Origin: Armigeres subalbatus
Taxonomy: Eukaryota > Arthropoda > Insecta > Diptera > Culicidae
Direction of reading: 5' to 3'
Length of the DNA: 64,000 nt
Assembly (NCBI RefSeq): GCF_024139115.2
Contig: NC_085139.1
Location: forward strand, 254,048,067-254,112,066
Shown: one piece after another, positions 56,941-64,000 of the stretch
Layout: every line of letters begins with the position of its first letter
How positions within the stretch are numbered: position 1 is the first letter of the stretch
Translations under genes and position numbers: made by a program
The notes under the pieces: model-generated
Told to the model about the DNA's origin: nothing
Seen by the model: the letters and a program-made list of their open reading frames with translations, nothing else
The model's database searches: none

Positions 56941-57790
56941 TAAAACTTCATGAATATTGAATTTAACAAGTTGTTAAATTCAGTCCCCTCGAGGCTGGAT
57001 GTCACATGGAAGTCAACGTGACCGGCTTGTGTCACATTTACTTTGGCCGGATAAAATGTGCCGCTGATTGCATCAGCCGAAATGCGTTACACTCGTCCTG
57101 CTGCTCGCAGGACGACGGCTGACGGTTGCGATACGGTTGGCAAGTTGGATCCGACAGGACAGACATCGGCCCGCATCCTGATGGTATAAACATTGAAATT
57201 CCAAGGAACATAAAGGGGAATCTGTTTTTTCCCCTCCCGTTTTCAACATCCCGGGCAAATGGGCGGAATGCAGAATGCATCAAAGTGCATCAAAATGCAA
57301 ATATTTACCCGTTTTAGCATGCATGGGTTTCCGTGATGTAAATAGAATGCGACTTGGCAAGAAACCTGTTGGATGGCTTTGAATGGATCGTGGAGGAGGC
57401 TCTTGGGATGCAAAGATGTTTTTACCTGCGGTGAATGTCATTTAGTTTCCTTTTTGCTCAATGTCAACCGACAATAGCGGGGCATAAACATGAACTGCTC
57501 TTCACTTTGAGCTTGCTAAATATTTCCATAGTTTTTAAATTGAATGCTTTCAAAGTCTTTGCAAGTGATGGTAACATCTGCACATCGGAGTCTTTCGTAG
57601 AATGTCAAAAGACCACAGCAGTTGGCAGCAGGGACATTATGCGGGTCATGGTTCTCTAGATACTGCAAAAATATCGCGTGCACGAATTTCACTCACATTA
57701 TCTAGGTATTCAACGAATTCGACAGTAAAAATAACTCTAATAAAGCAATAAAAAAAATATCGAGAGTCCCAATAGCAATGATTGTGTCGA
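56941..57790. other. Intergenic, no gene seen
   Basis: Unique-looking sequence between two repeat blocks; only short frames. Confidence 0.4.
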
Positions 57791-58732
57791 TTAAGATTCT
57801 CCCGGGGAAGGGTCATTTGGCCGAAACCCATAAGAGTCATTTAGCCGAAAGGGTCATTTGGCCGAACGACGAAAGGTCGAAAGTGATTTGGCCGAAAGGG
57901 TCGTTTGGCCAAAAATGTCATTTGGCCGAGAGGGTCGTGTGGCCGGAAGGGTCTTTTGGTTAAAAGGGTCATTAGGTCGAAAGTGTTATTTGGCCGAAGG
58001 GTCATTTGGCCGAAAGGGCTGTTTGGCCGCAAGGGTCATTTGACCGAAAGGGTCGTGTGGCCGGAAGGGTCGTTTGGCAGAAAGAGTTATTTGGCCGAAA
58101 CGGTCGTGAGAAGTGAGAAATGAGGAGCGCGAATTGAGTAGTGAGACGTTTCACTACTCACTTCGCTCTTCTCACTTTTTACAGCGAGAAGTGATAAATG
58201 AGGAGTGAGAAGTGAGACGTCTCACTTCTCGTTCTTAACTTCTCATTTTTCAAATGATTTATTCCGCTAAATGATCTATTCGGCCAAATGTCCTATTCGG
58301 CTAAATGACCCGAAGAGAAAAACGAAGAGTGGGAAGTGAGACGTCTTTCTTCTCGTTCTTAATTTCTCATTTTTCAAATGATTTATTCGGCTAAATGATC
58401 TATTCGGCCAAATGTCCTATTCGGCTAAATGACCCTTTCGGCCAAACGACCCTTTCGGCCGAATTCCACTTTCGACCTAATGAACTATTCGGAAAAATGT
58501 CATATTCGGTCAAATGACCCTTTCGTCCAAACGACCCTTTCGTCCAAACGACCCTTTCGGCCAAATGACCCTTTCGACCAAATGACACTTCCAGCCAAAT
58601 TACCCTTTCGGCCAAACGACCCTATTGGTCAAATGACTTTCGGCCAGATGTGTTTCGGCCTAATGGTTTGTTCGGCCTAGTGGCACTCGGCCTAATGGTT
58701 TGTTCGGCCTAGTGGCACTCGGCCAAATGGCT
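57791..58732. repeat. Inverted 17-bp repeat array with central palindromes
   Basis: Left arm (57,795-58,110): about 18 forward monomers GGTCATTTGGCCGAAAG. Right arm (about 58,260-58,665): inverse monomers CTTTCGGCCAAATGACC. In the middle, AGAAGTGAG/CTCACTTCT sequences form palindromes, one perfect over 24 bp (58,207-58,230, GAGAAGTGAGAC and its inverse) and one with 9-bp arms (58,136-58,159). A segment of about 125 bp (58,226-58,350) is repeated directly after itself. A 33-bp duplicate (GGCCTAATGGTTTGTTCGG) at 58,668-58,725 leads into the next array. Confidence 0.88.
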
Positions 58733-61700
58733 TTCGGAGCCTCTTGGAAGGAGGCTTCCGAGCCTCTTGGAAGGAGGCTTCCGAGCCTCTTGGAAGGAGG
58801 CTTCCGAGCCTCTTGGAAGGAGGCTTCCGAGCCTCTTGGAAGGAGGCTTCCGAACCTCTTGGAAGGAGGCTTCCGAGCCTCTTGGAAGGAGGCCTCAGAG
58901 CCTCTTGGAAGGAGGCTTCCGAGCCTCTTGGAAGGAGACTTCCGAGCCTCTTGGAAGGAGGCCTCAGAGCCTCTTGGAAGGAGGCCTCAGAGCCTCTTGG
59001 AAGGAGGCTTCCGAGCCTCTTGGAAGGAGGCTTCCGAGCCTCTTGGAAGGAGGCTTCCGAGCCTCTTGGAAGGAGGCTTCCGAGCCTCTTGGAAGAAGGC
59101 TTCCGAGCCTCTTGGAAGGAGGCTTCCGAGCCTCTTGGAAGGAGGCTTCCGAGCCTCTTGAAAGAAGGCTTCCGAGCCTCTTGAAAGGAGGCTTCCGAGC
59201 CTCTTGAAAGGAGGCTTCCGAGCCTCTTGGAAGGAGGCTTCCGAGCGTCTTGGAAGGAGGCTTCCGAGCCTCTTGGAAGGAGGCTTCCGAGCCTCTTGGA
59301 AGGAGGCTTCCGAGCGTCTTGGAAGGAGGCTTCCGAGCGTCTTGGAAGGAGGCTTTTGGAAGGAGGCTTCCGAGCCTCTTGGAAGGAGGCTTCCGAGCCT
59401 CTTGGAAGGAGGCTTCCGAGCCTCTTGGAAGGAGGCTTCCGAGCCTCTTGGAAGGAGGCTTCCGAGCCTCTTGGAAGGAGGCTTCCGAGCCTCTTGGAAG
59501 GAGGCTTCTGAGCCTCTTGGAAGGAGGCTTCCTGAGCCTCTTGGAAGGAGGCTTCCTGAGCCTCTTGGAAGGAGGCTTCCTGAGCCTCTTGGAAGGAGGC
59601 TTCCTGAGCCTCTTGGAAGGAGGCTTCTGAGCCTCTTGGAAGGAGGCTCTGAGCCTCTTGAAGGAGGCTTCCGAGCCTCTTGGAAGGAGGCTCTGAGCCT
59701 CTTGGAAGGAGGCTTCCTGAGCCTCTTGGAAGGAGGCTTCTGAGCCTCTTGGAAGGAGGCTTCCGAGCCTCTCGGAAGGAGGCTTCCTGAGCCTCTTGGA
59801 AGGAGGCTCTGAGCCTCTTGGAAGGAGGCTTCCAGGCCTCTTGGAAGGAGACTTCCGAGCCTCTTGGAAGGAGACTTCCTGAGCCTTTTGGAAGGAGGCT
59901 TCCGGGCCTCTTGGAAGGAGGCTTCCGGGCCTCTTGGAAGGAGGCTTCTGGCCTCTTGGAAGGAGGCTTCCTGGCCTCTTGGAAGGAGGCTTCCGGGCCT
60001 CTTGGAAGGAGGCTTCTGGCCTCTTGGAAGGAGGCTTCTGGCCTCTTGGAAGGAGCCTTCCGGGCCTCTTGGAAGGAGGCTTCCGGGCCTCTTGGAAGAA
60101 GGCTTCCGAGCCTCTTGGAAGGAGGCTTCCGAGCGTCTTGGAAGGAGGCTTCCGAGCCTCTTGGAAGGAGGCTTCCGAGCCTCTTGGAAGGAGGCTTCCG
60201 AGCCTCTTGGAAGGAGGCTTCTGAGCCTCTTGGAAGGAGGCTTCCGAGCCTCTTGGAAGGAGGCCTGAGCCTCTTGGAAGGAGGCTTCCGAGCCTCTTGG
60301 AAGGAGGCTTCTGAGCGTCTTGAAAGGAGGCTTCTGAGCGTCTTGGAAGGAGGCTTTTGGAAGGAGGCTTCCAGGCCTCTTGGAAGGAGGCTTCTGAGCC
60401 TCTTGGAAGGAGGCTTCCGAGCCTCTTGGAAGGAGGCTTCTGAGCCTCTTGGAAGGAGGCTTCTGAGCCTCTTGGAAGGAGGCTTCTGAGCCTCTTGGTA
60501 GGAGGCTTCCAGGCCTCTTGGAAGGAGGCTTCCGAGCCTCTTGGAAGGAGGCTTGAGCCTCTTGGAAGGAGGCTTCCGAGCCTCTTGGAAGGAGGCTTCC
60601 GAGCCTCTTGGAAGGAGGCATTCGAGCCTCTTGGAAGGAGGCTTCTGAGCCTCTTGGAAGGAGGCTTCTGAGCCTCTTGGAAGGAGGCTCTGAGCCTCTT
60701 GGAAGGAGGCTTCTGAGCCTCTTGGAAGGAGGCTCTGAGCCTCTTGGAAGGAGGCTTCCTGAGCCTCTTGGAAGGAGGCTTCTGAGCCTCTTGGAAGGAG
60801 GCCTGAGCCTCTTGGAAGGAGGCTTCCTGAGCCTCTTGGAAGGAGGCTTCCTGAGCCTCTTGGAAGGAGGCTTCCAGGCCTCTTGGAAGGAGGCTTCTGA
60901 GCCTCTTGGAAGGAGGCTTCCGAGCCTCTTGGAAGGAGGCTTCTGAGCCTCTTGGAAGGAGGCTTCTGAGCCTCTTGGAAGGAGGCCTGAGCCTCTTGGA
61001 AGGAGGCTTCCAGGCCTCTTGGAAGGAGGCTTCTGAGCCTCTTGGAAGGAGGCTCTGAGCCTCTTGGAAGGAGGCTTCTGAGCCTCTTGGAAGGAGGCTT
61101 CCTGAGCCTCTTGGAAGGAGGCTTCCAGGCCTCTTGGAAGGAGGCTTCCTGAGCCTCTTGGAAGAAGGCTTCCCAGCCTCTTGGAAGAAGGCTTCCGAGC
61201 CTCTTGGAAGGAGGCTCTGAGCCTCTTGGAAGAAGGCTTCTGAGCCTCTTGGAAGGAGGCTTCTGAGCCTCTTGAAAGGAAGCCTGAGCCTCTTGAAAGA
61301 AGGCTTCCAAGCATCTTGAAAGGAGGCTTCTGAGCCTCTAGGAAGGGGGCTCCTGCGCGTCTTGGAAGGAGGCTTCCTGAGCCTCTTGGAAGGAGGCTTC
61401 CTGAGCCTCTTGGAAGGAGGCTTCCAGAGCGTCTTGGAAGGAGGCTTCTGAGCGTCTTGGAAGGAGGCTTTTGGAAGGAGGCTTCTGAGCCTCTTGGAAG
61501 GAGGCTTCGAGGCCTCTTGGAAGGAGGCTTCCGAGCCTCTTGGAAGGAGGCTTCCAGAGCCTCTTGGAAGGAGGCTTCTGAGCCTCTTGGAAGGAGGCTT
61601 CCTGAGCCTCTTGGAAGGAGGCTTCCGGGCCTCTTGGAAGGAGGCTTCCGAGCCTCTTGGAAGGAGGCTTCTGAGCCTCTTGGAAGGAGGCTTCCGAGCC

Positions 61701-64000
61701 TCTTGGAAGGAGGCTTCCGAGCCTCTTGGAAGGAGGCTTCCGAGCCTCTTGGAAGGAGGCTTCCGAGCCTCTTGGAAGGAGGCTTCCGAGCCTCTTGGAA
61801 GGAGGCTTCCGAGCCTCTTGAAAGGAGGCTTCCGAGCCTCTTGGAAGGAGGTTCCGAGCCTCTTGGAAGGAGGCTGCCAAGCCTCTTGGAAGGAGGCTTC
61901 CGAGCCTCTTGGAAGGAGGCTTCCGAGCCTCTTGGAAGGAGGCTTCCGAGCCTCTTGGAAGGAGGCTTCCGAGCCTCTTGGAAGGAGGCTTCCTGAGCCT
62001 CTTGAAGGAGGCTTCTGAGCCTCTTGGAAGGAGGCTTCTGAGCGTCTTGGAAGGAGGCTTTGGAAGGAGGCTTCCGAGCCTCTTGGAAGGAGGCTTCTGA
62101 GCCTCTTGGAAGGAGGCTTCTGAGCCTCTTGGAAGGAGGCTTCCTGAGCGTCTTGGAAGGAGGCTTCCTGAGCGTCTTGGAAGGAGGCTTTGGAAGGAGG
62201 CCTGAGCCTCTTGGAAGGAGGCTTCTGAGCCTCTTGGAAGGAGGCTTCTGAGCCTCTTGAAAGGAAGCTCTGAGCCTCTTGAAAGAAGGCTTCCGAGCCT
62301 CTTGAAAGGAGGCTTCTGAGCCTCTTGGAAGGAGGCTTCCAGGCGTCTTGGAAGGAGGCTTCCTGAGCCTCTTGGAAGGAGGCTTCTGAGCCTCTTGGAA
62401 GGAGGCTTCTGAGCGTCTTGGAAGGAGGCTTCTGAGCGTCTTGGAAGGAGGCTTTGGAAAGAGGCTTCCGAGCCTCTTGGAAAGAGGCTTCCGAGCCTCT
62501 TGGAAAGAGGCTTCCGAGCCTCTTGGAAGGGAGCTTCTGAGCCTCTTGGAAGGGAGCTTCTGAGCCTCTTGGAAGCAGGCTTCCGAGCCTCTTGGAAGGA
62601 GGCCTCCTAGCCTCTTGGAAGGAGGCTTCCGAGCCTCTTGGGAGGAGGCTTCCGAGCCTCTTGGAAGGAGGTTTCCGAGCCTCTTGAAAGGAGACTTCCG
62701 AGCCTTTTGATAGGAGGCTTCCGAGCGTCTGGGAAGGAGGTTCCGAGCCTCTTGGAAGGAGGCTGCCAAGCCTCTTGGAAGGAGGCTTCTGAGCCTCTTG
62801 GAAGGAGGCTTCCTGAGCCTCTTGGAAGGAGGCTTCTGAGCCTCTTGGAAGGAGGCCTGAGCCTCTTGGAAGGAGGCTTCTGAGCCTCTTGGAAGGAGGC
62901 TTCTGAGCCTCTTGGAAGGAGGCTTCCAGGCCTCTTGGAAGGAGGCTTCCGAGCCTCTTGGAAGGAGGCTTCTGAGCCTCTTGGAAGGAGGCCTGAGCCT
63001 CTTGGAAGGAGGCTTCCTGAGCCTCTTGGAAGGAGCCTTCCGAGCCTCTTGGAAGGAGCCTTCCTGGTCTGTCGGAAGGCGCCTTCTAAGCCTTTTGAAT
63101 GGAGGCTACTGTGCCTCTTGGAAGGAGGCTTGCGAGCCTCTTGGAAGGAGGCTTCCGAGCCTCTTGGAAGGAGGCTTCTGAGCCTCTTGGAAGGAGGCTT
63201 CTGAGCCTCTTGGAAGGAGGCCTGAGCCTCTTGGAAGGAGGCTTCCTGAGCCTCTTGGAAGGAGGCTTCCGAGCCTCTTGGAAGGACGCTTCCGAGCCTC
63301 TTGGCTTCCGGCCTCTTGGAAGGAGGCTTCCGAGCCTCTTGGAAGGAGGCTTCCGAGCCTCTTGGAAGAGACTTGAGCCTCTTGGAAGAAGGCTTCCGAA
63401 GCCTCGTGGAAGAAGGCTTCCGAAGCCTCGTGGAAGAAGGCTTCCGAAGCCTTGGAAGGAGGCTTCCGAGCCTCTTGGAAGGAGGCTTCTGAGCCTCTTG
63501 GAAGGAGGCTCTGAGCCTCTTGGAAGGAGGCTTCTGAGCCTCTTGGAAGGAGGCTTCTGAGCCTCTTGGAAGGAGGCTCTGAGCCTCTTGGAAGGAGGCT
63601 TCTGAGCCTCTTGGAAGGAGGCTTCTGAGCCTCTTGGAAGGAGGCTTCTGAGCCTCTTGGAAGGAGGCTCTGAGCCTCTTGGAAGGAGGCTTCCCGGCCT
63701 CTTGGAAGGAGGCTTCCGAGCCTCTTGGAAGGAGGCTTCCGAGCCTCTTGGAAGGAGGCTTCCGAGCCTCTTGGAAGGAGGCTTCCGAGCCTCTTGGAAG
63801 GAGGCTTCCGAGCCTCTTGGAAGGAGGCTTCCGAGCCTCTTGGAAGGAGGCTCCCGAGCCTATTGGAAGGATGCTTCCGAGCCTATTGGAAAGAAGCTTC
63901 CGAGCCTCTTAGACGGAGGCTTCCGAACCTCTTGAAAAAAGGCTTCCGTGCCACTTGAAAGGAGGGTTCGAAAGCTCTTGAAAGGGGGCTTCCGAGACTT
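58733..64000 (+). repeat. 23-bp satellite array, 5.3 kb, open at the window end
   Basis: Monomer GAGCCTCTTGG then AAGGAGGCTTCC, about 230 units, with 21-, 22- and 24-bp variants (CTTCCTGAG, CTCTGAG, CCTGAG at the junction). GAGGCT and AGCCTC are exact inverse complements around TCCG, so each monomer can form a 6-bp stem with a four-base loop. Six places carry a marker: GAGCGTCTTGG units followed by a shortened unit GGAGGCTTTTGGAAGG. The monomer is stop-free on the minus strand in all frames, giving frames of 872 and 1260 codons that I do not regard as genes. Confidence 0.95.

Noticed and set aside
54650..56953. 767-codon plus-strand frame of Asn/Gln/Pro/Thr and matching minus-strand Trp/Gly/Leu/Val frames
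   Set aside because: Translation of a CCAA/CCAAA/CCAAT simple repeat. The order of units is irregular and no unique flanking domain is attached.
58692..62769. Minus-strand frames of 872 and 1260 codons (KPPSKRLGSLLPRGSEASFQEA)
   Set aside because: The 23-bp monomer is stop-free in all three minus-strand frames, so the frame simply cycles. It is explained by composition, not selection.
1..64000. Whole window as a piRNA cluster because of nested transposons
   Set aside because: Nesting alone is not evidence. Only small RNA mapping could decide it, and elements lie in both orientations without a clear bias.

Overview
The window is eukaryotic, and everything diagnostic in it points to a culicine mosquito, most likely Aedes. 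There is a minus-strand Feilai-type tRNA-derived SINE, an R1-clade LINE sitting in AC microsatellites, a Penelope-like element, a compact Ty3/gypsy element with very short LTRs, a small Helitron, many MITEs, and long satellite arrays. I cannot separate Ae. aegypti from Ae. albopictus by reading. There are no bacterial-style genes, operons or CRISPR arrays. Only two stretches look like host protein-coding sequence, both minus-strand terminal exons: a coiled-coil protein (14,630-15,320) and a basic protein with a low-complexity tail (39,824-40,423). Nearly everything else is transposon or satellite.

Layout. 0-4.9 kb: AT-rich spacer with a Helitron, a near-perfect hairpin and tRNA-like modules. 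4.9-12.3 kb: one MITE split at its AC microsatellite by a nest of R1-clade LINE material (an ORF1-bearing, internally deleted copy, then a 5'-truncated ORF2 copy that is itself interrupted by two DNA elements). 14.6-15.3 kb: host exon. 16.2-24.0 kb: a Ty3/gypsy-type element with 149-bp LTRs and a GATGT target duplication, interrupted by a 3.6-kb hAT-like insertion in pol and by a 1.4-kb insertion in its 3' LTR. 26.1-32.0 kb: a 5.8-kb fold-back element bounded by TTAA, with ~0.96-kb inverted arms around a 24-bp satellite. 32.7-33.6 kb: truncated LINE. 35.1-37.6 kb: a 155-bp minisatellite broken by a SINE-headed insertion and a MITE. 39.8-40.4 kb: second host exon. 42.0-44.6 kb: a ~130-bp satellite. 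44.6-46.3 kb: a ~23-bp satellite. 46.3-47.3 kb: Penelope remnant. 50.1-53.1 kb: second copy of the internally deleted R1-clade element. 53.8 kb: 25-N assembly gap. 54.8-56.9 kb: simple repeats. 57.8-58.7 kb: inverted 17-bp array. 58.7-64.0 kb: 23-bp satellite running off the window.

How the parts relate. The sequence works as a stratigraphy: insertions inside insertions can be ordered because several have clean target duplications or a second uninterrupted copy for comparison. Three things stand out. (1) A MITE family whose internal AC tract appears to be the landing site of the R1-clade LINE. (2) An ORF1-plus-3'-end deletion derivative of that LINE present twice with the same junction. (3) Satellites whose monomers are self-complementary, one carried inside a large TTAA-bounded inverted-repeat element. 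From about 42 to 53 kb the sequence carries many single-base deletions relative to cleaner copies elsewhere, which looks like uncorrected long-read consensus and limits what can be said about reading frames there.
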